Shown: positions 15,997 through 26,914, counted from the first letter of the stretch. The stretch: 34,587 bases of DNA from Clostridiaceae bacterium (GCA_014380625.1 JACMJL010000335.1:1-34587), one strand, 5' to 3'. A program made the numbers and translations. Notes: a model not told the origin generated them from the letters alone.

Positions 15997-16911
15997 TTAG
16001 TCTTCTCCAATTATTATAACTTCAGTATCAAGCTCTATATCAAATTTTTCTTTAACACTTTTTTGAACAATCTTTATTAATTCAATAATATCCTTAGCAT
16101 CAGCGTTACCCTTATTAATAATAAACCCTGAATGCTTTGTTGAAACCTCTGCATCCTTAACGTAAATACCTTTTAACCCTGTTTCCTCAATTAGTTTAGG
16201 CGCAAAGGTACCTATAGGTCTTTTAAATGTACTTCCTGCTGAAGCATATTCTAAAGGTTGTTTCTCTGTCCTCCTGCGAGTTAAATCATCCATTCTGTCC
16301 TTTATCTTATCATATTCTCCTAGTTGCAATTTAAAAGTAACTTCTAATACAGTATATAAATTTTTCATAACTGTACTAAATCTGTAACCTAATTCTAATT
16401 GGCACAAATCTAAAGTCTTAACATTACCTTCTCTATCCACGACAATAGCACTCTCTACAATCTGTGACATTTCTCCATTGTATGCACCTGCATTCATTGT
16501 GAGAGCTCCTCCTACACTACCTGGAATTCCACAAGCAAACTCAGCTCCCGTTAAAGAAGCTTTTAATGCAATTTGTGAAACATCAATTAGTTCAGCTCCT
16601 CCACCAGCAACAATTTTGTTTTCATGGACGCTAATTGTATTTAACTTTGTAAGTTTAATTACAAGACCTCTTATTCCACCGTCTTTAACTAGCAAGTTAG
16701 AACCATTACCAATAACGTAAAATGGAACTGATTTTTCTTTACATATTTTAATTATAGCTTTCACCTGTTCATAACTTTCAGGTGTAACTAAAGCATCTAC
16801 TATACCCCCTACTTTAAAGGAAGTATGCTTTTTCATTGGTTCATCTATCATGACGTTTTCTTGCCCTACTAAATTGTTTAATTCAAATTGAAAATTACTA
16901 TAATGATTCAT
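15997..16911 (-). CDS. murB: UDP-N-acetylenolpyruvoylglucosamine reductase
   Basis: FAD-dependent reductase that makes UDP-N-acetylmuramate, the second committed step of peptidoglycan precursor synthesis in the cytoplasm. 304 residues, the type IIa length usual in Firmicutes. Motifs are the FAD-binding [16 protein letters not shown] (about 99-114), [25 protein letters not shown] split around the central Gly-rich loop (about 141-165), and YRFSTVMK. The catalytic Ser is in [12 protein letters not shown] (about 225-236), and the C-terminal segment has [10 protein letters not shown]. Start has AAGGAG with 6-nt spacing. It has its own promoter at 16952-16980 and lies 102 nt after uvrC, a common Firmicute neighbour. 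Confidence 0.96.
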   Translation of the reverse strand: MNHYSNFQFELNNLVGQENVMIDEPMKKHTSFKVGGIVDALVTPESYEQVKAIIKICKEKSVPFYVIGNGSNLLVKDGGIRGLVIKLTKLNTISVHENKIVAGGGAELIDVSQIALKASLTGAEFACGIPGSVGGALTMNAGAYNGEMSQIVESAIVVDREGNVKTLDLCQLELGYRFSTVMKNLYTVLEVTFKLQLGEYDKIKDRMDDLTRRRTEKQPLEYASAGSTFKRPIGTFAPKLIEETGLKGIYVKDAEVSTKHSGFIINKGNADAKDIIELIKIVQKSVKEKFDIELDTEVIIIGED

Positions 16912-16951
16912 ATGCTTCTCCTTAAAAATACTGAATAATATCTACTAATTT

Positions 16952-16980
16952 AGTATAAAGTAAATATCGCATCATATCAA
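16952..16980 (-). promoter_or_regulatory. murB promoter
   Basis: Minus strand TTGATA (16975-16980), a 17-nt spacer and TATACT (16952-16957), each one mismatch from consensus, 40 nt before the murB start. Confidence 0.7.
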
Positions 16981-17013
16981 GTTTTAAATGTGTGAAATTT
17001 AATTTTAGTTAAA

Positions 17014-18876
17014 TTATTCCTTATGAAAGTACTCTCTTATACTTTCTGCTGATTTTTTGTCGATAGAATTGGTGTCTAAAAGTTCTTCTAAGGAAGCTTT
17101 TTTTATGTTTTCTACACTTTTAAATTTCATTAAAAGTTCTTTCCTTCGCTTTTGTCCAACATTTGGAATTTCCTCTAAAACTGAATGAAGGGTTCTTTTA
17201 TCTCTTAGACTTCTATGATATGTTATGGCAAATCTATGGACTTCATCTTGAATTCTTGTAATAAGCTGCATTTCACTTGAGCTTGTTTTAATAAACAATT
17301 CATTATTATTATATATTAAACCTCTTGAATTGTGCTTGTCATCCTTTACCATACCACAAACGGGAATATCTATATTAAATTTATTTAAAACTTCTAAGGC
17401 TACATTAACCTGACCCTTACCCCCATCCATGAGGATTAAATCTGGAAATATACTAAACTTACCCGCACTAAAATTCATATTGTTTTCTTTTATAGCTTCT
17501 ACTTCATCTAATCCATGCTGAAACCTTCTGGTTAATATTTCCCTCATGCTTTCATAATCGTTTGCACCTTTTACTGATTTAATTTTGAACCTTCGATAGT
17601 CGCTATTTTTAGCCTTGCCTTTTTCGAAAACAATCATAGAGCCAACTGAATCTACACCTTGAATGTTAGATATGTCATAGGCTTCAATTCTATAAGGTAT
17701 CTCCTCAAGCCCAATCACCTCTGCTAAATTCCTTATAGCTACTCCATTAAGCTCTTTGTCCTGAATGATCTTTGTTTTAAAACCCTCTAGGGTCATCTTA
17801 GCATTTTTTTCAACCATTTCAAGTAGATCTTTCTTATCACCCTTTTGAGGTTGTTTTATAGTAACCTTAGTCCCTCTTTTCATGGAGAGCCATTGTTCCA
17901 TTAACTCTTGGTCTACAATATCTGTAACATATATACTTTTAGGAATAAATGCAGTTCCTCCATAAAACTCCTTTAAAAAGTCTGCAATTATCTCGCCTTT
18001 AAGTGCCCAAGAAGTATTTTCCAGCATAAAATGTTCTCTACCAACAATTTTGCCGTCTCTTAAGAAGAATATCTGTGCACAGGTATCTGTGTCATCGCTG
18101 TAAATACTGATATAATCCTCATCTTCAAAAGTTCCTGTAATAATCTTTTGTCTCTCTGTAATTTTATCTATAGCTATGACTTTATCTCGAAGAGCAGCTG
18201 CTTTTTCAAATTGAAGATTATCAGAAGCCTCTTCCATTTCTTTTTTTAGTTTATTTACTATAGTTCTATCCCTTCCTAAAAGCAAATCTAACATTTCATT
18301 TACGATTTTCCCATAATCCACTCTTGATATTAGGCCTTCGCAAGGCCCCTTACATAAACCTATATGATAATTAAGACAGGTTTTAGTTAAGTCTCCACCT
18401 TCCTTAATTGTCCTTTTACAGGTTCTGATGGGAAAAATCTTTTTTATCAAATCAATAATTTCATAAACTGCTGATGCATCAGGGTATGGTCCTAGATACT
18501 TTGCTCCATCCTTTACTATATTTCTTACTACAAAAACTCTTGGAAACTCCTCATTTAAGGTAATCTTTATAAAAGGATAGTATTTATCATCTTTTAATAG
18601 GATATTATACCTAGGTCTATATTTCTTAATCAAATTACACTCTAAAATTAATGCTTCCATCTCAGAGTCTGTAACTATATACTCAAATTCAGATATATTT
18701 TTAACCATTGCTATTACTTTTTCAGAATGATTTTTTGATTTTTGGAAGTACTGCTTTACTCTATTTTTTAAAACTTTTGCCTTACCTACATAAATTATTT
18801 CTCCTAAGGAATTTTTCATTAGATAAACTCCAGGCTTATCTGGTAGCATTTTTATTTGATAGTCGAAATCAAACAT
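17014..18876 (-). CDS. uvrC: UvrABC system protein C (excinuclease subunit)
   Basis: Makes both incisions in nucleotide excision repair, acting on the UvrB-DNA complex. About 620 residues, normal length. Domains: N-terminal GIY-YIG nuclease (LPDKPGVYLMKNSLGEIIYV, then GKAKVLKNRVKQYF, about 10-45); a Cys cluster (TCKRTIKEGGDLTKTCLNYH and GLCKGPC); the UVR motif that binds UvrB (about 205-240); the C-terminal RNase H-like nuclease (YDISNIQGVDSVGSMIVF; LILMDGGKGQ); and a helix-hairpin-helix pair at the end. A GTG nine bases upstream lies inside the GGAGGTG Shine-Dalgarno site, so the ATG at 18876 (6-nt spacing) is chosen. It is separated from uvrBA by the FHA-FtsW-PBP genes. No LexA box is seen directly before it. 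Confidence 0.97.
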   Translation of the reverse strand: MFDFDYQIKMLPDKPGVYLMKNSLGEIIYVGKAKVLKNRVKQYFQKSKNHSEKVIAMVKNISEFEYIVTDSEMEALILECNLIKKYRPRYNILLKDDKYYPFIKITLNEEFPRVFVVRNIVKDGAKYLGPYPDASAVYEIIDLIKKIFPIRTCKRTIKEGGDLTKTCLNYHIGLCKGPCEGLISRVDYGKIVNEMLDLLLGRDRTIVNKLKKEMEEASDNLQFEKAAALRDKVIAIDKITERQKIITGTFEDEDYISIYSDDTDTCAQIFFLRDGKIVGREHFMLENTSWALKGEIIADFLKEFYGGTAFIPKSIYVTDIVDQELMEQWLSMKRGTKVTIKQPQKGDKKDLLEMVEKNAKMTLEGFKTKIIQDKELNGVAIRNLAEVIGLEEIPYRIEAYDISNIQGVDSVGSMIVFEKGKAKNSDYRRFKIKSVKGANDYESMREILTRRFQHGLDEVEAIKENNMNFSAGKFSIFPDLILMDGGKGQVNVALEVLNKFNIDIPVCGMVKDDKHNSRGLIYNNNELFIKTSSSEMQLITRIQDEVHRFAITYHRSLRDKRTLHSVLEEIPNVGQKRRKELLMKFKSVENIKKASLEELLDTNSIDKKSAESIREYFHKE

Positions 18877-18922
18877 ATGCGGCACCTCCGATGCAATAAA
18901 TTTTTATAAACTAGTTTGGGTA

Positions 18923-18947
18923 TGACAAGGTCCCCGTCCCCCTGTCA
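18923..18947 (-). repeat. REP-like palindromic element A (GGGGACGGGG type) supplying the pbp stop codon
   Basis: On the minus strand the element starts TGACAGG, contains GGGGACGGGG and ends CCTTGTCA. The ends pair (7 bp with one bulged T). Its first three bases are the TGA stop codon of the penicillin-binding protein gene. It shares the GGGGACGGGG core with the longer element at 27025-27080. Such palindromes are common dispersed intergenic repeats in Firmicutes. Confidence 0.7.
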
Positions 18948-20366
18948 CTTTTTCAAATTAAGTTTTATAAGCTCACCAGCAATATTTGCTGCTAATCCTC
19001 CACCTTGCCCACCATTTTCAACGATTACTGAAATAGCTATTTGGGGATCATCATATGGAGCAAAGGCTATAAACCAGGAATGTGACTCAGCAGGCTTGCC
19101 ATCAATACTGTTCTCCGCGGTTCCTGTTTTTCCGCAAACATTTAATCCTTGAATATTTGCTGCACTACCAGTACCACTACTTACCACAGCTCTCATTAAG
19201 TCCTTCATATAGTTAGCATTTTCCTTAGAAACGACCGTTGCAACGGCCTCAGGAGAGGTTTGTTTTACTAGGGTACCTTTATTAGTCATTTCTTTATCAA
19301 CTAAATAAGGCTTCATCATTATCCCCCCATTAGCAACTGTACTTGCTACTAAAGCCATTTCCATTGGAGTTGCTAACACTCCACTTTGACCAATAGCACT
19401 TTGAGCTATATTACCAATCTCAGCTGATTTATATTGAGGAAATCTACTATTATCAATTATTATTCCATCACAAGGTATTGACTTATTGAAATAAAACTTT
19501 TCAGCTGTTGCCTTAAGTTTAGCATTTCCTAATTCAAGTCCAAGTCCACCAAAAACTACATTGCTTGAATGCACAAAAGAATCCTTAAAGTTCAAGGTTC
19601 CAAGGGTTTCCCCTTCAAAATTGCTTAAGGATTGATTAGCATTAAAAACTAACTTACCGTTATCTTGAAAGCTTTTAGTTTTAATTCCACTTATATTTTC
19701 AAGTGCACTTAAGGATGTGATAACTTTAAAGGTAGATCCTGGTGGGTATAACCCTGAAACTGCTCTATTCAATAAAGGTCTATTTTTATCAGCATTAATT
19801 GCCTTCCAATTCTTAGCCAAGTTATTGGGATCAAAGGAAGGCTTAGAGATCATGGCTAATATTTCTCCAGTTTTAGGGTTTAGTGCTACCACTGAACCAC
19901 GTTTATCTCCCAGAAGCTCATAAGCTTTTTTTTGCAAATTTATATCTAAAGTGGTTACTAAATCATGACCTATTTTTTCTACCTTAGTCTCATTAAAACT
20001 AAATAATTTTGAAACACTGATGTCATCTTTCATTAACTGTGAATCATAGTTTCTTTCTAAGCCAGTTATTCCATATACGGGGTCCAAATATCCTAATGCA
20101 TGGGCAAAAGCTTCGCCACCAATATACTCTCTCTTTTGTGTTAAGGTGTCTACTCTTTCACTTTTTGTTAGGGGCTGGTGATTTCTATCATACATTGTTC
20201 CTCTTAAAACTTCATTTCTTTGAGCCCAAAGTCTTTTATTCATTGGATTAGATACAATTTTAGGGGCAGTAAAAACTTCAAAATAAGCGATATAAGAAAT
20301 TAAAATCACAAAGAAAAGTAAAAAAATAAATAGGACTTTCTTTATATTATTTGAAATATCATTCAT
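18945..20366 (-). CDS. Class B penicillin-binding protein (PbpA/FtsI-like transpeptidase)
   Basis: Membrane-anchored D,D-transpeptidase that cross-links peptidoglycan outside the membrane. 473 residues, short for class B and like actinobacterial PbpA. It has one N-terminal membrane segment (about 10-29), a reduced dimer/pedestal region and the transpeptidase domain (about 155-470). The catalytic motifs are STFK (211-214, nucleophile Ser211), SSN (267-269) and KTG (413-415), all intact. Start ATG overlaps the FtsW-family gene by 8 nt, so the two are coupled as a cognate polymerase/transpeptidase pair. The stop codon TGA is the first triplet of a REP-like palindrome, so the original C-terminus may have differed by a few residues. 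Whether it serves elongation, division or sporulation is not decided by sequence. Confidence 0.94.
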   Translation of the reverse strand: MNDISNNIKKVLFIFLLFFVILISYIAYFEVFTAPKIVSNPMNKRLWAQRNEVLRGTMYDRNHQPLTKSERVDTLTQKREYIGGEAFAHALGYLDPVYGITGLERNYDSQLMKDDISVSKLFSFNETKVEKIGHDLVTTLDINLQKKAYELLGDKRGSVVALNPKTGEILAMISKPSFDPNNLAKNWKAINADKNRPLLNRAVSGLYPPGSTFKVITSLSALENISGIKTKSFQDNGKLVFNANQSLSNFEGETLGTLNFKDSFVHSSNVVFGGLGLELGNAKLKATAEKFYFNKSIPCDGIIIDNSRFPQYKSAEIGNIAQSAIGQSGVLATPMEMALVASTVANGGIMMKPYLVDKEMTNKGTLVKQTSPEAVATVVSKENANYMKDLMRAVVSSGTGSAANIQGLNVCGKTGTAENSIDGKPAESHSWFIAFAPYDDPQIAISVIVENGGQGGGLAANIAGELIKLNLKK

Positions 20367-21570
20367 AACTATTACCTTCCTCAGAAATTTTTTGAACGAT
20401 GCCTAGGGCACAAAAGCTTATTAAAACTGAGCTCCCTCCATAACTTACCAACGGAAGGGTTATACCTGTAAGTGGAATCATATTTATAACCCCTCCAACA
20501 ATAACAAGGACTTGGGATGCGAACATAGTTCCATAACCCACAGCAACGAGTCTTGAAAACTTATTTTCCATAAAAACCGCAGCCCTCATACATCTATAAA
20601 ACAATAAAAACTGCAAAATAATTATTCCTAGCCCAACCAATATTCCCATTTCTTCACAAATAGCAGAAAAAATAAAATCTGTTGTTCTAACTGGTACAAA
20701 TTTAGGGTATCCTAATCCTAGTCCTGAACCGAATAGACCCCCTGATGCAATGGCAAATAAAGATTGAACTACTTGATAACTTTCATTATTAGCATACTTC
20801 CATAGATCATGCCATATCATAAATCTTAATCTTACGTGACCAAAAAGCTTATAACTAACAATGCATCCAATAACAAATAAAATTGCACAGGCCCATATGT
20901 ATTTCGACTTTGAAGTAGCTATATAAAGCATAGTAATAGAAATAGAGAAAAACATAAGGGCTGAACCTAGATCCTTTTGTAAGACAAGAAAACCTAAACA
21001 AAATAATACAACTAAAGCGGGCTCAATTAAATTTTTATGATTTTCATATTTTCTAAAAGCAGAGGATAAGTATGCCACCAAAAATAACTTACCGAATTCA
21101 GAAGGCTGAAAGCCATAACCTGCTATAAAAATCCAATTTTTTGAACCATTTACCTCATCTCCAAGCATTGAACCAGATGCCATTAATATTAAAAGTATAA
21201 CCATATACACATAGGTATAATTTTCGAAGGTTTTTAAATCAGGTAATAACACAACAATAATAATAAAGGCAGCTATGCCTACTGTAATAAAAATGATTTG
21301 TTTTATAGCTAAGGAAGGCTGTAACCTGTATAACATTACTAACCCAAAAACAGAAAGAATACATGCGAAAATCAAGATATATTTATCCCCATCCGGGAAG
21401 AATTTTCTTATAATGAAATGTGAGTATCCTATCAATATGCAAATTATTCCACCAACAATTAAGGCACTAACGTCGTGAGGCTGTTTAAGTAAATATAAAT
21501 TTCCAAAGCATATACCCACCAATAAATAAGTTACGGCTAAAAGTCTTCTCTCATCAAATACACTACTCAA
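20359..21570 (-). CDS. FtsW/RodA/SpoVE family peptidoglycan polymerase (SEDS protein)
   Basis: Polytopic membrane glycosyltransferase that polymerises lipid II with a partner class B PBP. 403 residues with about ten hydrophobic segments. SEDS signatures are visible: ANNESYQVVQSLFAIASGGLFGSGLG, GYPKFVPVRTTDFIFSAICEEMG, and near the end GVINMIPLTGITLPLVSYGGSS. The start is TTG at 21570 behind GAGG; no closer ATG fits. It overlaps the PBP gene by 8 nt and follows the FHA gene by 19 nt. Assignment to FtsW, RodA or SpoVE proper is uncertain; the pairing with FHA and PbpA-like genes resembles the actinobacterial rodA-pbpA arrangement. Confidence 0.93.
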   Translation of the reverse strand: MSSVFDERRLLAVTYLLVGICFGNLYLLKQPHDVSALIVGGIICILIGYSHFIIRKFFPDGDKYILIFACILSVFGLVMLYRLQPSLAIKQIIFITVGIAAFIIIVVLLPDLKTFENYTYVYMVILLILMASGSMLGDEVNGSKNWIFIAGYGFQPSEFGKLFLVAYLSSAFRKYENHKNLIEPALVVLFCLGFLVLQKDLGSALMFFSISITMLYIATSKSKYIWACAILFVIGCIVSYKLFGHVRLRFMIWHDLWKYANNESYQVVQSLFAIASGGLFGSGLGLGYPKFVPVRTTDFIFSAICEEMGILVGLGIIILQFLLFYRCMRAAVFMENKFSRLVAVGYGTMFASQVLVIVGGVINMIPLTGITLPLVSYGGSSVLISFCALGIVQKISEEGNSYE

Positions 21571-21589
21571 AATATCCTCAACTCCTTAC

Positions 21590-22015
21590 TTAACCTATTA
21601 CTTTAAATTCTGAGGTTCCGATGCTAATTGTATCACCTTTTTTAATAATACTCTTACCTACCAGCTTATTTGAATTAAGCCTAGTTCCATTTGTACTGTT
21701 CATATCTTCAAGAAAATAGTCTGTATTCTTAATATAAATCCTAGCATGATGGCCTGAAACATACTCGTCGTTTAAAACTACCATGTTATCCTCTTTCCTT
21801 CCAATAGTTATATTATTTTGAATAGGAATTACTCCTCCACTTTTTAGATTAGAATTCTTACCAGGTTTTATGATCTCAAGACCGAAAGGCTCTTTTTTCA
21901 CCTTCTTCTTACCGCCATTTTTTATGTCCTTATACATTATCCTTAGAGCAACAAATATTATAATATAAACTACTCCAATAATTGCAATTTTCATTATAAA
22001 TCCAAGCAAAACCAT
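21590..22015 (-). CDS. Membrane-tethered FHA domain protein
   Basis: 141 residues: one membrane segment (about 5-26), a basic linker (KDIKNGGKKKVKKE, about 29-42) and a cytoplasmic forkhead-associated domain (about 45-141). The phosphothreonine-binding residues are present: GR (72-73), SGHH (87-90) and STNGT (107-111). FHA domains bind phosphothreonine peptides made by PknB/PrkC-type kinases; no such kinase is in the window. A GTG 3 codons upstream is in frame but touches the Shine-Dalgarno AAGGG; the ATG at 22015 is preferred. It heads a trio with ftsW-like and pbp genes, like actinobacterial fhaB next to rodA-pbpA, so it probably links phospho-signalling to wall synthesis. That role is inference. 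Confidence 0.92.
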   Translation of the reverse strand: MVLLGFIMKIAIIGVVYIIIFVALRIMYKDIKNGGKKKVKKEPFGLEIIKPGKNSNLKSGGVIPIQNNITIGRKEDNMVVLNDEYVSGHHARIYIKNTDYFLEDMNSTNGTRLNSNKLVGKSIIKKGDTISIGTSEFKVIG

Positions 22016-22053
22016 TTTCTTCACACCCTTTTTAATTTATCTCTGGATACAGA

Positions 22054-22082
22054 AGACTAGCATATTTATGTTATGCTAGTCT
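22054..22082 (-). terminator. Hairpin after uvrA, possible weak terminator
   Basis: Perfect 11-bp stem AGACTAGCATA/TATGCTAGTCT (22054-22064 with 22072-22082) starting 9 nt past the uvrA stop. No T-tract follows on the minus strand, so it may slow or only partly stop transcription, or protect the mRNA end. Read-through would feed the FHA-ftsW-pbp genes. Confidence 0.45.
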
Positions 22083-22090
22083 AATGTAAA

Positions 22091-24910
22091 TTATAACATT
22101 TTTTTAAGATATTGTCCCGTATATGAATTATCGTTAGCTGATATTTCTTCTGGAGTACCCTTACATAGAATTTGACCTCCCTTTTCTCCACCTTCAGGTC
22201 CTAGGTCTATCAAATAATCTGCACATTTAATAACATCTAAGTTATGTTCAATAACTATCACAGTGTTTCCAGCTTCTACAAGTCTTTGAAGTATTTTTAT
22301 AAGTCTATTTACATCATCAATGTGTAGTCCTGTAGTAGGTTCATCTAATATATAAAGCGTCTTACCCGTACTTCTTTTTGAAAGTTCAAAAGCCAATTTA
22401 ATTCTTTGAGCCTCTCCACCAGAAAGCTGTGTTGAAGGTTGACCAAGCCTAACATACCCTAACCCAACATCCATAAGTGTGGTTAGCTTATTATTTATTC
22501 TTGGTATATTTTCAAAGTAGCCTAATGCTTCTTCTACAGTCATATTTAACACGTCATCTATATTTTTATTTTTGTATTTTACCTCTAGTGTCTCTCGGTT
22601 ATACCTTTTCCCCTTACAAACTTCACAAGGCACATATACATCAGATAAAAATTGCATCTCAATTTTAATTATTCCGTCTCCGCTACAAGCCTCACAGCGT
22701 CCCCCTTTAACATTAAAACTAAACCGTCCTACCTTATATCCTCTGATTTTTGCTTCATTAGTGCTGGTAAAAAGTTCTCTAATAATGTCAAATACACCAG
22801 TATAAGTAGCTGGATTTGATCTGGGAGTTCTGCCTATAGGACTTTGATCAATATCAATTATTTTATCAATATTTTCACTACCCAAAATTTCTTTATGAAG
22901 GCCAGGATTAATTTTAGAATTATTTAGTTTTTTGTGAAGACCTTTATATAATATCTCATTAACTAAAGTACTTTTTCCAGAACCAGAAACGCCGGTTACA
23001 CAAGTAAATAATCCAAGAGGAAATTCAACATCAATATTTTTAAGATTATTTTCTTTTGCACCATGCACCACAATACTTTTGCCATTGTGAGGTCGTCTGG
23101 TACTTGGAAGTGCTACAAACTTCTTACCTGATAGATACTGACCTGTAATAGACTTTTTACATTTTAATACCTCATTATAAGTACCTGCAACTATTACTTC
23201 TCCACCATGTTCTCCTGCGCCAGGTCCAATATCCACAATAAAATCAGCAGCCTTCATGGTATCCTCATCATGTTCCACTACAATAAGAGTATTTCCAATA
23301 TCCCTTAAATGTTTAAGGGTGGTTATCAACTTATCATTATCCCTCTGATGTAAGCCTATGCTAGGCTCATCTAAAATATACAAAACCCCTACTAAACTTG
23401 ATCCAATCTGTGTAGCTAGTCTTATTCTCTGAGCTTCCCCACCTGAAAGTGTACCTGCTGTTCTAGATAGGTTTATATAATCTAAGCCTACATCTATTAG
23501 GAATCTTAATCTACTTTTAATTTCTTTATAAACCTGGTTGCTAATAATTAAATCCTTTTCTGAAAGCTTTAGACCTTCAATAAATTCTAATTCATCTCTA
23601 ATTGCCATTTTGCAAAACTCATAAATATTTTTATCTCCAACGGTAACCGCTAACACTTCAGGTCTAAGTCTTGCTCCTTTACATTTTGGGCAAGGATTAT
23701 TAGTCATATAACCTTCTATATCTGCCTTCATATAATCCGAATTTGTTTCCATATATCTTCTTCTTAAATTATTTATAACTCCTTCATAATTATGATTAAA
23801 GTCCATGCTACCATTTTCTCTTTCATATTTAACTTTAATCTTTTCTCCATCAGTACCATAAAGTAACATCTTTACAATACTTTCAGGTAATTTTGCAATA
23901 GGGGTTTCAAGCTTAAACTTATAATGCTTGGATAATCCCTTCAAAATACTAAAAGTCCAGGAGTCATCCTTTAAAGACCCCGCTCCCCAAGGGATAATGG
24001 CACCATCCGTGATACTCTTACCTCTATCAGGTATTACTAAATTTTCATCTATTTCCATTAGGGTTCCAAGTCCATCACAGGTATCGCATTTTCCAAAAGG
24101 AGCATTAAAGGAAAAGGTCCTAGGAGAAAGTTCTTCCATGCTTATTCCACAGTCTGGGCACGCAAACTTTTCGCTAAAAAGTATGTCCTCACCTTCCACC
24201 ACATTAATTATAACTGTGCCCTCTGATAATTTAAGAGCGGTTTCAAGGGAATCTGATAATCTACTTTTAACACCAGCCTTCAATACTAGTCTATCTACTA
24301 CAGCCTCAATGGTATGTTTAATGTTTTTTTCAAGTTTTATATCGTCTTCAATTTCTAATATTTCTCCATCGATTCTAGCCCTAACGTATCCGTTTTTCTT
24401 AATATTATCTAGAAGTTTTACATGTTCACCTTTTCGATCATGAACTAAGGGCGCTAGGATTTGAAGTTTAGTTTTCTCCGGTAGCTCCATTACTTTATCC
24501 ACCATTTGATCTATGGTCTGCTGGGTGATTACCTTCCCACATTCAGGACAATGGGGTACTCCGATCCTTGCATATAATAATCTTAGATAATCATATATTT
24601 CTGTTACAGTACCAACAGTTGATCTTGGGTTTCTATTGGTAGTCTTTTGATCTATAGAAATTGCAGGTGAAAGCCCCTCAATATACTCCACATCAGGTTT
24701 ATCCATCTGACCTAAAAATTGTCTTGCATAGGAAGAAAGGGACTCCATATATCTTCTTTGACCTTCTGCATATAGGGTATCAAAAGCTAAGGATGACTTT
24801 CCTGAACCTGATAGTCCGGTAAACACTATTAATTTATCTCTGGGGATTTCTAAACTTATATTTTTTAAATTATGGACCTTTGCACCTTTAATCACGATTT
24901 TGTTTTTCAA
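22091..24910 (-). CDS. uvrA: UvrABC system protein A (excinuclease ATPase)
   Basis: Damage-recognition ATPase of nucleotide excision repair; loads UvrB on DNA. 939 residues, normal length. It has two ABC modules: Walker [16 protein letters not shown] near 31-45 and [13 protein letters not shown] in the second half, with two LSGGEAQRI signatures and Walker B motifs [13 protein letters not shown] and [13 protein letters not shown]. The zinc-finger Cys pairs are CPECG, CPDCG/CDTCDG and CEACSG/CEVCKG. The start is TTG at 24910, with GGAGG at 7-nt spacing; the homologous N-terminus ([15 protein letters not shown]) begins right after it and no ATG is available. It lies 24 nt after uvrB, as an operon under the LexA-box promoter. 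Confidence 0.97.
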   Translation of the reverse strand: MKNKIVIKGAKVHNLKNISLEIPRDKLIVFTGLSGSGKSSLAFDTLYAEGQRRYMESLSSYARQFLGQMDKPDVEYIEGLSPAISIDQKTTNRNPRSTVGTVTEIYDYLRLLYARIGVPHCPECGKVITQQTIDQMVDKVMELPEKTKLQILAPLVHDRKGEHVKLLDNIKKNGYVRARIDGEILEIEDDIKLEKNIKHTIEAVVDRLVLKAGVKSRLSDSLETALKLSEGTVIINVVEGEDILFSEKFACPDCGISMEELSPRTFSFNAPFGKCDTCDGLGTLMEIDENLVIPDRGKSITDGAIIPWGAGSLKDDSWTFSILKGLSKHYKFKLETPIAKLPESIVKMLLYGTDGEKIKVKYERENGSMDFNHNYEGVINNLRRRYMETNSDYMKADIEGYMTNNPCPKCKGARLRPEVLAVTVGDKNIYEFCKMAIRDELEFIEGLKLSEKDLIISNQVYKEIKSRLRFLIDVGLDYINLSRTAGTLSGGEAQRIRLATQIGSSLVGVLYILDEPSIGLHQRDNDKLITTLKHLRDIGNTLIVVEHDEDTMKAADFIVDIGPGAGEHGGEVIVAGTYNEVLKCKKSITGQYLSGKKFVALPSTRRPHNGKSIVVHGAKENNLKNIDVEFPLGLFTCVTGVSGSGKSTLVNEILYKGLHKKLNNSKINPGLHKEILGSENIDKIIDIDQSPIGRTPRSNPATYTGVFDIIRELFTSTNEAKIRGYKVGRFSFNVKGGRCEACSGDGIIKIEMQFLSDVYVPCEVCKGKRYNRETLEVKYKNKNIDDVLNMTVEEALGYFENIPRINNKLTTLMDVGLGYVRLGQPSTQLSGGEAQRIKLAFELSKRSTGKTLYILDEPTTGLHIDDVNRLIKILQRLVEAGNTVIVIEHNLDVIKCADYLIDLGPEGGEKGGQILCKGTPEEISANDNSYTGQYLKKML

Positions 24911-24934
24911 TACTCTTCCTCCAAACTATATCTG

Positions 24935-26914
24935 TTATTTCAAGCGTTTTTGTAGTTTTATAAGAATGTCTCTAATCTGTCCAGCCCTCTCGAATTGTAA
25001 ATCCTTAGCTGCCTGTCTCATTTCAGCTTCATACTTTTTAATCTGCTTTTCAATATTACCTTTATCTGCCTCCATTGCGGCTTCCAGGGTATCATATTCG
25101 CCCTCTGCTTCAGCAATCTTAGTTGCCTCAATCACCTCTCTAATATCCTTTATAACAGTGGTTGGCGTTATTCCATGTTTCTCATTATACTCACTTTGAA
25201 TTGCTCTTCTTCTATTAGTTTCGCCAATTGCCTTATTCATAGACTTAGTCATATTATCAGCATACATAATTACCTTACTTTCAGAGTTTCTTGCTGCTCT
25301 TCCAATGGTCTGAATAAGAGAAGTTTCTGATCTTAAGAAACCTTCTTTATCCGCATCAAGAATTGCAACTAATGCTACCTCAGGAATATCAAGGCCTTCT
25401 CTTAATAGATTAATTCCTACTAATACGTCATAGACACCTTTTCTAAGATCTCTAATTATCTTCATTCTTTCAATTGTGTCTATATCTGAGTGTAAATAAT
25501 TTATTTTCACATTCATCTCTTTAAAATATTTAGTTAGGTCCTCTGCCATTCTTTTTGTCATAGTTGTAACTAAAACTCTAAAGCCCTTATTTATTGTATC
25601 ATTTATCCTTCCAAATAAATCTTCAATTTGACCTTTAATAGGCATTACCTGGATTTCAGGGTCCAAAAGTCCTGTTGGCCTAATTATCTGTTCTGCTACA
25701 TTTGTAGAGTGTTCAGCTTCATAAATTGCAGGAGTTGCACTTACAAATAACACTTGATTCATCTTACCCTCAAACTCAGGAAACTTAAGAGGTCTATTAT
25801 CAAAGGCTGAAGGTAATCGAAATCCATAATCTACTAAGGTTTGTTTCCTAGATCTATCTCCAGCATACATTGCTCTAACCTGAGAGGTAGTTACATGACT
25901 TTCATCAATAAACAATAGAAAGTCCTTTGGAAAATAATCTATTAAAGTATAAGGTGGATCTCCTGGATGTCTACCATCCATTATTCTAGAATAATTTTCA
26001 ATACCACTACAATAACCAACCTCTCTCATCATTTCAATATCAAAGTTAGTTCTTTGTTTTAGTCTTTGAGCTTCTAACAACTTATCCTGTGAAGTAAGTT
26101 CTCTTAGCCTCTCCTCAAGTTCAGTTTCAATAATCTTAATTGCTGTCTCCATTCTTTCTGGTGAGGTTGCATGATGAGAAGCAGGAAAAATAGATACATG
26201 TTTTGTTGTTCCAATTATTTCTCCTGTAAGTACATCAAACTCTTTTAAAGATTCAATCTCATCCCCAAAGAATTGCACCCTGATGGCTTTATTACTGTAA
26301 GAAGCAGGCACTATATCTAAAGTATCTCCTCTTACTCTAAAGGTACACCTAGAAAAATCTATTTCATTTCTTTCATATTGAATTGCAATTAACTCTCTTA
26401 TAACTTGGTCTCTATCTTTCTCCATGCCAACTCTTAAGGAAATCATCAACTTTTTATATTCTTCTGGGTTCCCTAAACCATAGATACAAGATACTGATGA
26501 CACAATAATTACATCTCTTCGTTCTAAAAGAGCAGCTGTAGCAGAATGCCTTAGTTTATCTATATCATCGTTAATGGATGCATCTTTGTCAATAAATGTA
26601 TCTGTCTGTGGCACGTAAGCTTCTGGTTGATAATAATCATAATATGAAACAAAGTATTCCACTGAATTTTCAGGAAAAAAATCTCTGAATTCAGAACATA
26701 ACTGTGCTGCGAGAGTTTTGTTGTGTGCAAGTACAAGGGTCGGCCTTTGGGTTTTTTGAATGATATTTGCCATAGTAAAGGTTTTACCCGATCCTGTAAC
26801 ACCTAGTAAGGTCTGAAATTTTTCATTATTATTTATACCCTTCACAAGACTATCTATAGCCTGAGGCTGATCTCCTGTGGGTTTAAATTTTGAAACAAGC
26901 TTAAATTTATTCAT
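24935..26914 (-). CDS. uvrB: UvrABC system protein B (excinuclease helicase subunit)
   Basis: Superfamily 2 helicase-like ATPase that verifies damage and recruits UvrC. 659 residues, the usual length. Motifs: Walker [16 protein letters not shown] (about 35-50), the beta-hairpin region [20 protein letters not shown] (about 87-106), DEAD-type [10 protein letters not shown], motif V/VI region [20 protein letters not shown] and QTIGRAARN. The C-terminal UVR motif pairs with UvrC (about 620-655). An in-frame upstream start at 26935 would lie inside the LexA box; GGAG with 8-nt spacing supports the ATG at 26914. First gene of uvrBA. Confidence 0.97.
   Translation of the reverse strand: MNKFKLVSKFKPTGDQPQAIDSLVKGINNNEKFQTLLGVTGSGKTFTMANIIQKTQRPTLVLAHNKTLAAQLCSEFRDFFPENSVEYFVSYYDYYQPEAYVPQTDTFIDKDASINDDIDKLRHSATAALLERRDVIIVSSVSCIYGLGNPEEYKKLMISLRVGMEKDRDQVIRELIAIQYERNEIDFSRCTFRVRGDTLDIVPASYSNKAIRVQFFGDEIESLKEFDVLTGEIIGTTKHVSIFPASHHATSPERMETAIKIIETELEERLRELTSQDKLLEAQRLKQRTNFDIEMMREVGYCSGIENYSRIMDGRHPGDPPYTLIDYFPKDFLLFIDESHVTTSQVRAMYAGDRSRKQTLVDYGFRLPSAFDNRPLKFPEFEGKMNQVLFVSATPAIYEAEHSTNVAEQIIRPTGLLDPEIQVMPIKGQIEDLFGRINDTINKGFRVLVTTMTKRMAEDLTKYFKEMNVKINYLHSDIDTIERMKIIRDLRKGVYDVLVGINLLREGLDIPEVALVAILDADKEGFLRSETSLIQTIGRAARNSESKVIMYADNMTKSMNKAIGETNRRRAIQSEYNEKHGITPTTVIKDIREVIEATKIAEAEGEYDTLEAAMEADKGNIEKQIKKYEAEMRQAAKDLQFERAGQIRDILIKLQKRLK

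Noticed and set aside
23928..24443. 171-codon open frame on the plus strand inside uvrA
   Set aside because: It is antisense to a well-conserved gene, has no sensible ribosome-binding site and gives a low-complexity Ser/Leu-rich product. It is a shadow frame.
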